In this document: positions 1 through 8,422 of the stretch, piece by piece | Position numbering within the stretch: position 1 is the stretch's first letter | Layout of the letters: every line of letters starts with the position of its first letter | Assembly: GCA_021151835.1 (NCBI GenBank) | Contig: JAGKWO010000065.1 | Coordinates: forward strand, 1-15,088 | Direction of reading: 5' to 3' | DNA from: Gammaproteobacteria bacterium | GTDB taxonomy: Bacteria; Pseudomonadota; Gammaproteobacteria; Pseudomonadales; Cellvibrionaceae | DNA: 15,088 nucleotides | Program-made: the position numbers and the translations under genes | Notes under the pieces: generated by a model | The model's database searches: none | What the model was told of the DNA's origin: nothing | Seen by the model: the letters and a program-made list of their open reading frames with translations, nothing else

Positions 1-1
1 C

Positions 2-1054
2 CCGGTAGATGTACAACCCACGCAAGAAAGCAGCAGTGAACTACCCAGCCGCGTGGTGGAAAATTTATTTTGGATGGGCCGCTACGCGGAGCGTGCCGAA
101 TCGGCATTGCGCTTGTTGCGCACCGTTTTTATCCAAACCAATAAAACCGAAAAATTGCCCGACGCTGTGGAGCGCACGCTGCTCTGCGCCATTACACACG
201 TTACCTCCACCTATCCCGGCTTTACCAGCTTGCAACCGGGGCTGCTAAAAAATCCCGAGCCGGAAATGATTGCGATTGTCCTCGACCAACATCGACTGGG
301 CAGCGTCGCCAACAATCTCATCGCGCTTATCAATTCGGCTGAGCAGGTTAAGGAACAGTTATCGAGTGATACCCAAAGGGTCATCAACGATATCGGTGAC
401 GAGTTGGCCCAACTAAAAGCAACCCTGGACCCAACCTCACTTTCTGCGCTGGAAGAAGCACTCGCGCCCATGATTACTACATTGCTTGCCTTTGCCGGGT
501 TAATTCATGAGAGCATGACACGCGGTAATGGCTGGCACTTTATGGAAATGGGCCGCAAGCTGGAGCGAGCACTGCAAATTATTTCCAGTTTGCGTTCATT
601 ACTGTGTGCGCGCTTCGATGACATTGAGCAGGAAATTTTAATTGAATCCAGCCTCATGTGTGGCGAAGCGCTTATTCCCTACCGCCGTCGCTACCAAAAT
701 GGCATACGTATTGAGCAGGGGCTGGAAATGATTATGCTCAACAGCAAAAACCCCCGCTCGCTGATTTACCAACTTAACCAGCTTGAGAAACATTTTGCCG
801 AGTTGCCGCACGAGCGCGACACCTTCAGTGCCGAGCATAAATATTTGTTGGAAGCCACCACTGCATTGAAATTGAGTGACGTTAAACACCTGGCTAAAAC
901 CCAGAGCGGCATTCGCGCCGACCTGGATCAATTGCTGTCGCGCCTGCAGTATTTAATCACTAACGCCGCCAAGGCTATCGGCCAACGTTATTTCGACCAC
1001 GCCGAAGGTCCGCAACTCCTGGTGAAAAGCGCAGACTGGCAGGACCCACTATGA
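2..1054 (+). CDS. C-terminal part of circularly permuted ATP-grasp / alpha-E (DUF403) fusion protein, 5' end outside window
   Basis: The visible 350 residues carry an alpha-E (DUF403) helical domain that begins with the family signature SRVVENLFWMGRYAERAES. A GTG at 53 could be taken as a start, but the frame is open without a stop to the first base of the window and reads PVDVQPTQESSSELPSR before the domain. A stand-alone alpha-E protein would normally begin at about Met-Leu-Ser-Arg, so I read this as the C-terminal domain of a long protein with an upstream circularly permuted ATP-grasp domain, an arrangement known in gammaproteobacteria. The stop overlaps the next start by four bases (ATGA), indicating translational coupling to the transglutaminase gene. 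ATP-grasp, alpha-E and transglutaminase genes commonly travel together and are thought to make or process a peptide-like product; the exact substrate is unknown. Confidence 0.85.
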   Translation, partial: PVDVQPTQESSSELPSRVVENLFWMGRYAERAESALRLLRTVFIQTNKTEKLPDAVERTLLCAITHVTSTYPGFTSLQPGLLKNPEPEMIAIVLDQHRLGSVANNLIALINSAEQVKEQLSSDTQRVINDIGDELAQLKATLDPTSLSALEEALAPMITTLLAFAGLIHESMTRGNGWHFMEMGRKLERALQIISSLRSLLCARFDDIEQEILIESSLMCGEALIPYRRRYQNGIRIEQGLEMIMLNSKNPRSLIYQLNQLEKHFAELPHERDTFSAEHKYLLEATTALKLSDVKHLAKTQSGIRADLDQLLSRLQYLITNAAKAIGQRYFDHAEGPQLLVKSADWQDPL

Positions 1055-1953
1055 AATATCGCATCAGTCATAGCACTCGCTACCAATATGCCCTACCCGT
1101 GAGCCATTGCTATAACCTGGCCTATGTCATTCCACGCCTTACTGATAAACAAAAAGTGGAACAGATCGAAATAAAACTCTCGCCCAGTGTTTCCAGCCAG
1201 GCGCAACATGAGGATTATTTCGGCAATCGTTTTGTGCAATTCGCCATCGAAAAAGCCCACGACGAACTGGATGTGACGGTTATCAGCGAAGTGGATATCA
1301 AGGAAGCCAGTGGCAGCATCAATTTGGATTTCGGTACGCCCTGCGCCTATGTCAAATATTTGCTGCAACACAATAAAGATTGGGAAACCATTTGCGCGCG
1401 CGAATTTATGTTGGACTCACCCATGGTGCAGCAGCATCCCGACCTCGCGGAATACGCCGCACCCAGTTTTAGCGATGACCGCCCATTCCTGTCGGCGGTG
1501 ATGGACTTAACCCAACGCATCTACCAGGATTTCGCCTACGACCCGCAATTTTCCGATGTGGCCACGCCACTCGCCGATGTGCTAAAACACAAGCGGGGTG
1601 TCTGCCAGGATTTCGCTCACCTCGCCATTGGCTGTTTGCGTTCACTGGGCTATCCGGCGCGCTACGTCAGCGGCTACTTGGAAACACTCCCACCACCAGG
1701 GCAAGAAAAATTAATCGGCGCCGATGCCACCCACGCCTGGTTTGCCGTGTATTCACCGGGCGAAGGTTGGTATGAATTCGACCCCACCAACAACACACTC
1801 ACCAGCGTACAGCACATCACCACCGCCTGGGGGCGGGATTATTCGGATGTCACCCCACTGAAAGGCGTTATCTTCGGCGGCGGGCAGTCACCACAATTGT
1901 TTGTATCGGTGGACGTGCAACGCATCCCGGAGGACGCCACACAGGGCATTTGA
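1051..1953 (+). CDS. Transglutaminase-like cysteine peptidase family protein
   Basis: This 300-residue protein has the bacterial transglutaminase N-terminal beta domain (about residues 1-90, starting MKYRISHSTRYQYALPVS) followed by a transglutaminase-like catalytic core. The expected triad is visible: Cys185 in GVCQDFAHLAIGCLRSLGYPAR, His228 in GADATHAWFAVY, and Asp244 in WYEFDPTNN. Length and domain order match the family that accompanies ATP-grasp/alpha-E proteins. The start ATG overlaps the stop of the upstream gene, so both are probably made from one mRNA. No signal peptide is seen, so it should act in the cytoplasm. The family is likely to cleave or form amide bonds in peptides, but its natural substrate is not established. 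Confidence 0.9.
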   Translation: MKYRISHSTRYQYALPVSHCYNLAYVIPRLTDKQKVEQIEIKLSPSVSSQAQHEDYFGNRFVQFAIEKAHDELDVTVISEVDIKEASGSINLDFGTPCAYVKYLLQHNKDWETICAREFMLDSPMVQQHPDLAEYAAPSFSDDRPFLSAVMDLTQRIYQDFAYDPQFSDVATPLADVLKHKRGVCQDFAHLAIGCLRSLGYPARYVSGYLETLPPPGQEKLIGADATHAWFAVYSPGEGWYEFDPTNNTLTSVQHITTAWGRDYSDVTPLKGVIFGGGQSPQLFVSVDVQRIPEDATQGI

Positions 1954-2035
1954 TTAAATCGCGGGTTGCACCTTAATATCACAACCAGGCTCACCGATTA
2001 AAATAAAGAACAATATTATTGTTTACATTGAAATT

Positions 2036-2599
2036 ATGAATACGCCAATCACCATCCCGCTAAAAGACAGTTATAAACTGTTCAACCACGGCCCGGTAAG
2101 TATTGTCACCAGTGCCCACGGCAATCAACGCAACATTATGGCCGCTTCCTGGACCATGCCGTTGGATTTCTCCCCAGCCAAGGTCGCTGTGGTTATCGAT
2201 AAAAATACCTACACCCGCGAATTAGTGGATGCCAGCGGTGAATTCGGGTTGCAATTTCCAATGCGTAAAAACGCGAAATTAACATTGGACGTGGGCGACA
2301 TATCCGGCCGCGACGCCGATAAATTTTCGCGCTTTGCCATCAACACCTTTCCCGCCCAGAAAATCGCTGCGCCATTGATTGCCGACTGTATAGGCTGGCT
2401 GGAATGCAAAGTCATCAAACAAGGGGCGGAATCCATGGACCTTATCGTTGGCGAAGTGGTTGCCGCTTACGCTGATGCGGAACAATTTTTAAATGGCCGC
2501 TGGCATTTCTCCGACGATCCACAAAAACGCAGCATCCACTATATGGCTGGCGGAGAGTTTTATACCACGGGCGATGCCTTCACCACTGAAGACAATTAA
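2036..2599 (+). CDS. Flavin reductase family protein (FMN-binding split barrel)
   Basis: This 187-residue protein fits the flavin reductase-like split-barrel family. The N-terminal strand pattern GPVSIVTSAHGNQRNIMAASWTMPLDFSPAKVAVVIDKNTYTRELVD is typical: the first part contacts FMN, and the NIMAASW...P segment is a recognised family feature. The middle part (SGRDADKFSRFAINTFPAQKI) and a late ECKVIKQ strand also fit. Members use NAD(P)H to reduce flavin or act as flavoproteins on small molecules; the specific substrate cannot be read from the sequence. It lies 82 bases after the transglutaminase gene on the same strand, with no obvious strong ribosome binding site, and looks like a separate transcription unit or weakly coupled third gene. 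Confidence 0.85.
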   Translation: MNTPITIPLKDSYKLFNHGPVSIVTSAHGNQRNIMAASWTMPLDFSPAKVAVVIDKNTYTRELVDASGEFGLQFPMRKNAKLTLDVGDISGRDADKFSRFAINTFPAQKIAAPLIADCIGWLECKVIKQGAESMDLIVGEVVAAYADAEQFLNGRWHFSDDPQKRSIHYMAGGEFYTTGDAFTTEDN

Positions 2600-2655
2600 C
2601 ACTGCAACGAACGAGAATCCGCGATAAGCGCGCGACACTACTACGAACTCCGATT

Positions 2656-3159
2656 ATGCATTCATTAAAATACCTCACTGGGTATTCCCCCGAAACTATC
2701 GCCCAGGTCGAGGACATTATCAACAAAGACAAGCTGGGTGAAATACTCCTCAAACGCTACCCAACTCCCCATGAAGTGCGCACGGACAAGCAGCTCTACG
2801 AATACACGGCTGAGCTGAAAAGCCGGTACCTGGGCAAAGCCCAACCCTTAAACCGCGTGATTTACGATTCAAAAATAAAAGTCATCCAACACGCCCTGGG
2901 CCAGCACCACTACATCACCAAAGTTCACGGCTCCAAAACCAAAACAGTCAACGAAATAAAAATCGCCAGCCTGTTTAAAAACGGGCCAGAAGCCTTCCTA
3001 AAAATGATCACCACCCACGAACTGGCCCATTTCCGCGAAAAAGACCACAACAAAAGTTTTTACCAGCTATGCCAGCACATGGAACCCAATTACCACCAAT
3101 ATGAATTTGATTTGCGCTTGTATTTGACGTATCTGGATCTTCACGGAGAACTCTACTAG
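2656..3159 (+). CDS. YgjP-like zinc metallopeptidase domain protein
   Basis: The 167-residue product has a zincin motif HELAH at residues 121-125, followed by DHNKSFYQLCQHMEP, where His131 is the likely third zinc ligand. This spacing (HExxH then a nearby histidine and an aromatic Phe) is that of the YgjP/M48-related family. The N-terminal 60 residues are charged and helical, and the Arg67-Val90 stretch could supply the beta structure before the active-site helix. The protein is shorter than canonical YgjP (about 230 residues), so it is a compact member. No signal peptide or membrane segment is visible, suggesting a cytoplasmic enzyme. It is the last gene before the restriction island, so the island's left boundary probably lies between 3160 and 3246. 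Confidence 0.8.
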   Translation: MHSLKYLTGYSPETIAQVEDIINKDKLGEILLKRYPTPHEVRTDKQLYEYTAELKSRYLGKAQPLNRVIYDSKIKVIQHALGQHHYITKVHGSKTKTVNEIKIASLFKNGPEAFLKMITTHELAHFREKDHNKSFYQLCQHMEPNYHQYEFDLRLYLTYLDLHGELY

Positions 3160-3246
3160 TAACCCTTCGTAATAGTTATTCAAGTATCAGTCTGCTAGAC
3201 TTTGGACTATTTTAGACGACTCTAAGCAGCTGGAAGCAAACAATAA
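3160..3246 (+). promoter_or_regulatory. Likely promoter/operator region of the restriction island
   Basis: This 87-base gap precedes the small HTH gene. It holds three GACT words within about 25 bases (3198-3201, 3205-3208 and 3218-3221). It also holds two small inverted repeats: AGTC at 3189-3192 with GACT at 3198-3201, and TTAGA at 3212-3216 with TCTAA at 3221-3225. Such clustered short repeats in front of a regulator gene are typical of an autoregulatory operator. No textbook -35/-10 pair is obvious. The assignment is an inference from position and repeats. Confidence 0.35.
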
Positions 3247-3459
3247 ATGCACGCAGAACCCTGGGTAACAGCCGAACAAACCGCACAACATCTAGGCGTT
3301 GTCAAAGATACCGTTTACCGCTGGCGTGAGCGAAAAGGCCTCCCTGCTCACAAAATAGGCAGGCTTTGGAAGTTTAAGCTTTCCGAAGTCGATGAATGGG
3401 TTCGTACTGGCGGTGCCGATGATGATCAGGTTAATAGCTCACAACAGGATGTTGAGTAA
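3247..3459 (+). CDS. Small excisionase/MerR-type helix-turn-helix protein
   Basis: The 70-residue protein is almost entirely one winged HTH of the excisionase (HTH_17) type: VTAEQTAQHLGVVKDTVYRW, then RERKGLPAHKIGRLWKF and KLSEVDEWVR. The GLPAHKIGRLWKF wing and the closing DEWVR helix are diagnostic. An acidic tail of about 15 residues follows. Its TAA stop shares one base with the ATG of hsdR, so the two are translationally coupled. Such HTH genes are frequently found as the first gene of type I restriction loci, where they may control expression; they also occur as excisionases in integrating elements. The coupling to hsdR favours a regulator role here, but binding has not been shown. Confidence 0.85.
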   Translation: MHAEPWVTAEQTAQHLGVVKDTVYRWRERKGLPAHKIGRLWKFKLSEVDEWVRTGGADDDQVNSSQQDVE

Positions 3460-6257
3460 TGACAAAATCCGAATTCCAAACTCGCGCCGAACTTATTGAT
3501 CTGCAACTTGCAGCATCTGGCTGGAATGTCAAAGACCCTACTCAAGTCGTTGAAGAGTTCGACATCATCACCGCATTACCCGACGGTGTGGCCGAGCCGC
3601 GCACAGCATACGAAGGCCACCAGTTCAGTGACTATGTCTTATTGGGCAAAGATGGTAAGCCCTTGGCCGTAGTAGAAGCCAAAAAAACCGCTAAAGATGC
3701 CGCCATTGGCCGCGAGCAAGCCAAGCAATATTGCTACAACATTAAAAAACAACTGGGCGGGGAACTGCCGTTTTGCTTTTACACCAATGGCCACGAACTC
3801 TATTTCTGGGATCTTGAAAACGCTCCGCCACGTAAAGTCGTTGGCTTTCCCACCCGCGATGATCTTGAACGTTTCGCCTACATTCGCCGTAACCGCAAAC
3901 CGCTTACGCAGGAGTTCATCAATACCTCTATTGCAGGGAGAGATTACCAAATTCGCGCCATTCGATCGGTGCTTGAAGGAATTGAACAAAAGAAGCGTGA
4001 CTTTCTTTTAGTGATGGCCACAGGCACTGGTAAAACACGCACATGTATTGCTCTCACTGATGCATTGATGCGCGCCGGTCACGCCGAAAAAATATTGTTT
4101 CTGGTAGATCGCATCGCACTGAGGGAGCAAGCACTCGCCGCCTTTAAAGAGCATATGCCCAACGAGCCGCGTTGGCCCAATGTGGGTGAAAAGCTGATTG
4201 CTAAAGACAGGCGCATCTATGTGGCAACTTACCCAACCATGCTCAATATTATTCGCGACGAAACGCAGCACCTTTCGCCACACTATTTTGACTTTATCGT
4301 GGTCGATGAAAGCCACCGCTCCATCTACAACACTTTTGCTGAAGTGCTCAATTACTTCAAAACTATTACGTTAGGCTTAACCGCTACACCAACCGACATT
4401 ATCGATCACAACACTTTCGAATTATTTCACTGTGAAGATGGTATCCCGACGTTTGCCTACACCTACGAAGAAGCCGTGAACAATATTCCACCTTACCTGT
4501 GTAATTTTCAGGTAATGAAAATTCAAACCAAATTCCAGATGGAAGGCATCAGCAAGCGCACCATTTCACTGGAAGATCAGAAAAAGCTGATCCTTCAAGG
4601 CAAAGAAGTGGAAGAGATCAACTTCGAAGGCACGCAGCTGGAAAAGCAGGTGATCAACAAAGGCACCAACACCTTGATCGTGCGCGAATTTATGGAAGAG
4701 TCCATCAAAGATGCCAACGGCGTACTGCCGGGTAAAACCATCTTCTTCTGCGCAACAAAGGCCCATGCGCGCCGTATGGAAGAGATCTTCGATAAACTTT
4801 ACCCACAGTACCATGGTGAACTGGCCAAAGTACTGGTGTCGGATGACCCACGCGTCTATGGCAAAGGTGGCCTGCTCGACCAATTCACCAACAACGATAT
4901 GCCGCGCATTGCTATCAGTGTGGATATGCTCGATACCGGCATCGACGTGCGCGAAATCGTCAATCTTGTTTTCGCCAAGCCCGTATATTCCTACACCAAA
5001 TTCTGGCAAATGGTTGGGCGCGGCACTCGCCTGCTGGAAGCCAGCAAACCCAAACCCTGGTGTTTGGAAAAAGATGTATTTTTAATTCTCGATTGCTGGG
5101 ATAACTTCGAATACTTCAAGCTCAACCCCAAAGGTAAGGAGCTGAAACCACAACTGCCGCTGCCCGTAAAATTGGTTGGTTTGCGGCTGGATAAAATTGA
5201 AACCGCTAATGACACCGAAAATGCAGACACCGCCGAACGCGAAGTGGCCAAACTGCGCAAACAAATTGCGGCATTACCACAAAATTCGGTGGTGATTAAA
5301 GAAGCGGCCGCAGCACTCGCGCGTATTGCGGATGAAAACTTTTGGTTGACACTCAATCACGACAAGCTGGAATTTTTACGTACTGAAATAAAACCGCTGT
5401 TTCGCACAGTATCGGAAGCCGATTTTAAAGCCATGCGCTTTGAACGCGATATTCTCGAATACTCACTCGCGGTCTTGCGAGAAGAAAAAGAGCAAGCCGA
5501 AATACTCAAAGAAGGCATAGTCGAGCAGGTCACTGAACTGCCCCTGTCTGTGCCTTTTGTAAAACTGGAAGAGGAACTTATCCGCGCGGCGCAAACATCG
5601 CTGTACTGGAGCAAGGCGGACGAAGACCGTTTCGATGAGATAATTTCCAAACTCGGCCCGCTCATGAAGTTTCGCGAGCAAAGTACCGGGCAAGGGCAAA
5701 CTCACCTCGACCTGGTTGATGAACTCTATAAAAAAGAACGGGTGGAATTTGGGCCGGAAAATGAGGCTGTGAGTATCACCCGTTACCGCGACATGGTCGA
5801 GTCCTTAGTTGCCGAACTCACCGAGCATAATCCAATACTGCAAAAAATCAAAGGCGGAGAAGCCGTAAGCAGCGATGAAGCTAATCAACTTGCCGAATTA
5901 CTGCACGAGGAACATCCGCACATTACCGAAAATTTGCTGCGGCAGGTTTACAAAAATCGCAAAGCGCGTTTCATTCAGTTTATTCGCCACATTCTCGGCA
6001 TCGAAGTGCTCAAGAGTTTTCCCGATGAAGTCAGTGCTGCCTTTGATCAATTTATTCGCGCCCATACGACACTCAACAGCCGTCAATTGGAGTTTTTAAA
6101 CCTGCTCAAAAACTTCATCATCGAACGGGAAAAAGTCGAAAAGAAAGACTTGATCAATGCCCCCTTTACCGTGATTCACCCACAGGGCATTCGCGGTGTA
6201 TTCAGCCCTGCCGAAATTAACGACATTCTGCAGCTCGCCGAGCGCCTGGTTTCCTGA
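3459..6257 (+). CDS. hsdR: Type I restriction endonuclease subunit R (EcoEI-type)
   Basis: The 932-residue protein has the full HsdR plan. An N-terminal PD-(D/E)xK nuclease domain shows Asp58 and the Glu73-Ala-Lys75 pair in PLAVVEAKKTAKDA, with a QAKQYCYNI motif at about residues 87-95. A superfamily 2 translocase follows: Walker A MATGTGKTRT at 186-195, DEAH-like box DESH at 283-286, motif III LTATPT at 307-312, motif V SVDMLDTGID at 487-496 and motif VI QMVGRGTR at 517-524. The C-terminal 350 residues are helical and match the EcoEI R C-terminal region that binds the methylase core. No frameshift or missing key residue was found. The enzyme moves DNA using ATP and cuts it far from the recognition site, but only inside a complex with HsdM and HsdS. 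Here hsdM is broken and hsdS is absent, so this intact gene is probably stranded. Confidence 0.95.
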   Translation: MTKSEFQTRAELIDLQLAASGWNVKDPTQVVEEFDIITALPDGVAEPRTAYEGHQFSDYVLLGKDGKPLAVVEAKKTAKDAAIGREQAKQYCYNIKKQLGGELPFCFYTNGHELYFWDLENAPPRKVVGFPTRDDLERFAYIRRNRKPLTQEFINTSIAGRDYQIRAIRSVLEGIEQKKRDFLLVMATGTGKTRTCIALTDALMRAGHAEKILFLVDRIALREQALAAFKEHMPNEPRWPNVGEKLIAKDRRIYVATYPTMLNIIRDETQHLSPHYFDFIVVDESHRSIYNTFAEVLNYFKTITLGLTATPTDIIDHNTFELFHCEDGIPTFAYTYEEAVNNIPPYLCNFQVMKIQTKFQMEGISKRTISLEDQKKLILQGKEVEEINFEGTQLEKQVINKGTNTLIVREFMEESIKDANGVLPGKTIFFCATKAHARRMEEIFDKLYPQYHGELAKVLVSDDPRVYGKGGLLDQFTNNDMPRIAISVDMLDTGIDVREIVNLVFAKPVYSYTKFWQMVGRGTRLLEASKPKPWCLEKDVFLILDCWDNFEYFKLNPKGKELKPQLPLPVKLVGLRLDKIETANDTENADTAEREVAKLRKQIAALPQNSVVIKEAAAALARIADENFWLTLNHDKLEFLRTEIKPLFRTVSEADFKAMRFERDILEYSLAVLREEKEQAEILKEGIVEQVTELPLSVPFVKLEEELIRAAQTSLYWSKADEDRFDEIISKLGPLMKFREQSTGQGQTHLDLVDELYKKERVEFGPENEAVSITRYRDMVESLVAELTEHNPILQKIKGGEAVSSDEANQLAELLHEEHPHITENLLRQVYKNRKARFIQFIRHILGIEVLKSFPDEVSAAFDQFIRAHTTLNSRQLEFLNLLKNFIIEREKVEKKDLINAPFTVIHPQGIRGVFSPAEINDILQLAERLVS

Positions 6258-6317
6258 CGCCTATGAACTACACACGTTGCAAATATAGAAATTCCCGTAA
6301 AACAACAGGAGAAAGTC

Positions 6318-7124
6318 ATGCCTAAAATGGACGTAAATGGAACCGAGGTTACGGTCTACTCGGAAGGCGACATGGATTTTATATCCCTGACCGACATACT
6401 TCGGGCGAAGGATGGGGATTTCTTTATCTCCGACTGGCTACGCAACCGAAATACGGTCGAGTTCCTGGGTATTTGGGAACATATATATAACCCCGCTTTT
6501 AATTATGGCGAATTCGCCATAATTAAAAGTCAGGCGGGCCTGAACAGCTACAAGCTCAGTGTTAAGGAGTGGGTCGCCCAAACCAACGCGATTGGGTTGG
6601 TAGCCAAGGCCGGGCGCTACGGCGGAACCTATGCGCACAAAGACATTGCCTTTGAATTTGGCATGTGGATCAGCGCTGAATTCAAAATCTACCTGATCAA
6701 GGAGTTCCAGCGCCTCAAGGAGCAGGAAAGCCAGCAGCTCGGTTGGGACATCCGCCGCAACCTGACCAAAATCAACTACCGCATCCATACCGATGCGATT
6801 AAAACCAACCTGATACCCGCAGAATTGACAGCACAACAAATCAGCCTGATTTACGCCACCGAAGCCGATCTGCTGAATATGGCGCTATTCGGCAAGACCG
6901 CAAAACAATGGCGGGATGAAAACCCGGATAACAAAGGCAACATCCGCGATGAAGCCAATGTGTCCCAATTGGTGTGTCTCGCCAACCTTGAAACCCTGAA
7001 CGCCCATTTCATCCAACAAGGCATACCTCAGCCTGAGCGACTCAAAATGTTGAACCAAACCGCCATTCATCAAATGAAACTCCTGCTTGCAGAAAGAAAC
7101 CTCAAGCAGCTGGAAGGAAATTGA
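6318..7124 (+). CDS. KilA-N domain protein embedded in the restriction operon
   Basis: This 268-residue protein has a KilA-N DNA-binding domain over roughly residues 10-130: ISLTDILRAKDGDFFISDWL, FLGIWEHIYNP, KLSVKEWVAQTNAIGL, AGRYGGTYAHKDIAFEFGMW and ISAEFKIYLIKEFQRLKEQE. The C-terminal half is helical and ends LLLAERNLKQLEGN. KilA-N proteins are common in phages and mobile elements and are also found as extra genes inside type I restriction loci; their role there is unclear, DNA binding being the only safe inference. A clear AGGAG lies just before the ATG. The stop codon ends one base before the hsdM start, so both were co-translated. A perfect 34-base palindrome lies within the coding sequence (separate entry). 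Confidence 0.9.
   Translation: MPKMDVNGTEVTVYSEGDMDFISLTDILRAKDGDFFISDWLRNRNTVEFLGIWEHIYNPAFNYGEFAIIKSQAGLNSYKLSVKEWVAQTNAIGLVAKAGRYGGTYAHKDIAFEFGMWISAEFKIYLIKEFQRLKEQESQQLGWDIRRNLTKINYRIHTDAIKTNLIPAELTAQQISLIYATEADLLNMALFGKTAKQWRDENPDNKGNIRDEANVSQLVCLANLETLNAHFIQQGIPQPERLKMLNQTAIHQMKLLLAERNLKQLEGN
6496..6529. repeat. Perfect 34-base palindrome inside the KilA-N gene
   Basis: The left half is CTTTTAATTATGGCGAA and the right half is its exact reverse complement, with no spacer; the centre is an EcoRI-type GAATTC at 6510-6515. The centre falls exactly on a codon boundary of the KilA-N gene, so both strands encode the same residues FNYGEFAIIK in register. As single-stranded DNA or RNA it could fold into a long hairpin just behind the first third of the gene. 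Flanking CCCGC at 6492-6496 and GCGGG at 6530-6534 approximately extend the symmetry with offset. Confidence 0.95.
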
Positions 7125-7125
7125 C

Positions 7126-7857
7126 ATGCTACAGAATAACCCCGAACTCAAAAGTAAAATCGACCAGCTGTGGAATAAATTCTGGAGTGGTGGCATTAGC
7201 AATCCATTGACGGCTATCGAGCAGATCACCTACTTGCTGTTTATGAAGCGCTTTGATGAGCTGGATCTTAAGCGCCAATCAGATGCGGAATTCACGGGCG
7301 AAAGCTACACTTCAAAGTTCGAAGGAGTTTGGGTTCCACCGGAGTCCCGAACAAAATTGACGGGCAACGAAACCGAATTGGAACTTATCGATATTCGCGC
7401 GCAAGACGAGAGCAAACACGGTATTGCAAAACAAAGTTTACGTTGGAGCGAATTTAAGCGCATGCAAGCAGAAGAAATGTTGCAGCATGTGGAAAGCAAA
7501 GTCTTTAAATTTTTAAAAGACTTAAACGGTGCCGAAAGCAAATTCACGCACCACATGAGAAACGCGGTGTTCATTATTCCCAAACCGGCATTGTTGGTAG
7601 AAGCGGTCAAAACCATCGACGAGATTTTTGCCGCCATGGAAAGCGATTCGCGCGAAAAGGGTCAAGCGTTTCAGGATATTCAGGGTGATGTCTATGAAAT
7701 GTTGTTATCCGAAATTGCTACCGCCGGAAAAAATGGCCAGTTCCGCACCCCGCGCCATATCATCAAATTAATCGCCGACTTGGTACAACCGAAACTCGGC
7801 AACAAAATCGCCGACCCAGCCTGTGGTTCTGGTGGTTTCTTGCTGGGCGCTTATTAA
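7126..7857 (+). pseudogene. hsdM: Truncated type I DNA methyltransferase subunit M
   Basis: The frame encodes only 243 residues, whereas HsdM is normally about 480-520. The start is the ATG at 7126, one base after the KilA-N stop and behind a good GGAAGGAAA site; an upstream in-frame start at 7087 would lie inside the KilA-N gene. The HsdM N-terminal domain is recognisable (LKSKIDQLWNKFWSGGIS, NPLTAIEQITYLLFMKRFDELD), as is the beginning of the methylase domain (NGQFRTPRHIIKLIADLVQP). The frame reaches the SAM-binding motif I, ADPACGSGGFLLGAY, and hits TAA. Everything after, including the catalytic NPPF/Y motif and the C-terminal helices, is gone. The following DNA encodes an HNH protein in another frame. 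The product should not methylate DNA. The break is best explained by a deletion or recombination that joined two genes. Confidence 0.9.
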
Positions 7858-8422
7858 AGGTGAAAATCACAACTACCGTGAAGCCTATGATCATTATTTA
7901 CCAAAAGGACATTACCCATTTAACTCGATTAACTTTCGCAACCTTGCTCCGGCTTGCCATGAGTGCAATAGCACCTACAAACTAGGCAAAGACCCAGCGC
8001 ATAATCATAGTGGAAGACGAAAAGCTTTTTACCCCTACGCCCCCATCGCACAACCTATCAATATTAAAGTGGACTTACTGCATTCGGACATTGCCAAATT
8101 GACTCTGGCAGACATCAATATGGAATTCGGCCCTACTGCCGTTAATGAACAAATCGAAACATGGAAAGATATTTACGGTATAGAAGAGCGGTATAAAGCC
8201 AAATTATGCACAGAAAGTGATGGGAAGGCTTGGTTGACACAGGTGCTGGACGAATGGAAGGAATTAGGCCGCGACCCACAGGAATTTCTCAAGTCGTTGG
8301 AGCTTAATGCAAGGAAACGACCATTTACAGACTGCAACTTTATAAAAAAGCCCTTTCTTGATGCATGTTACAGGAAAGGACTTTTTGACGAGCCTACACC
8401 GGCCAACCCTGGCTCGGTTTAA
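7858..8422 (+). pseudogene. 5'-truncated HNH endonuclease
   Basis: The open frame running through 7823-8422 is in a different frame from hsdM and only becomes protein-like after about 7856. From there it reads GENHNYREAYDHYLPKGHYP, then NSINFRNLAPACHECNSTYK: the core of an HNH nuclease with the Asp-His pair, the central Asn and the second zinc-binding CxxC (CHEC). The C-terminal half (WKDIYGIEERYKAKLC, FIKKPFLDACYRKGLF) also matches HNH family members. The N-terminal part, which should contain the first CxxC, is missing, and the in-frame GTG at 7823 lies inside hsdM with no ribosome binding site. It therefore has no start of its own. The last 29 bases overlap the convergent 494-codon gene, so the true C-terminus may have been slightly shorter. 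It could only be made by reinitiation after the hsdM stop. Confidence 0.85.

Noticed and set aside
53..1054. Independent alpha-E gene starting at GTG 53
   Set aside because: The frame is open to the window edge and there is no ribosome site; the domain is more likely the C-terminus of a fusion protein.
4566..5009. 147-residue ORF on the minus strand inside hsdR
   Set aside because: It is the antisense shadow of a strongly conserved helicase gene; no ribosome site or recognisable domain.
7823..7857. GTG at 7823 as start of a 199-residue HNH protein
   Set aside because: The first 11 codons lie in hsdM sequence in another frame and have no ribosome site; the HNH similarity begins only after about 7856.
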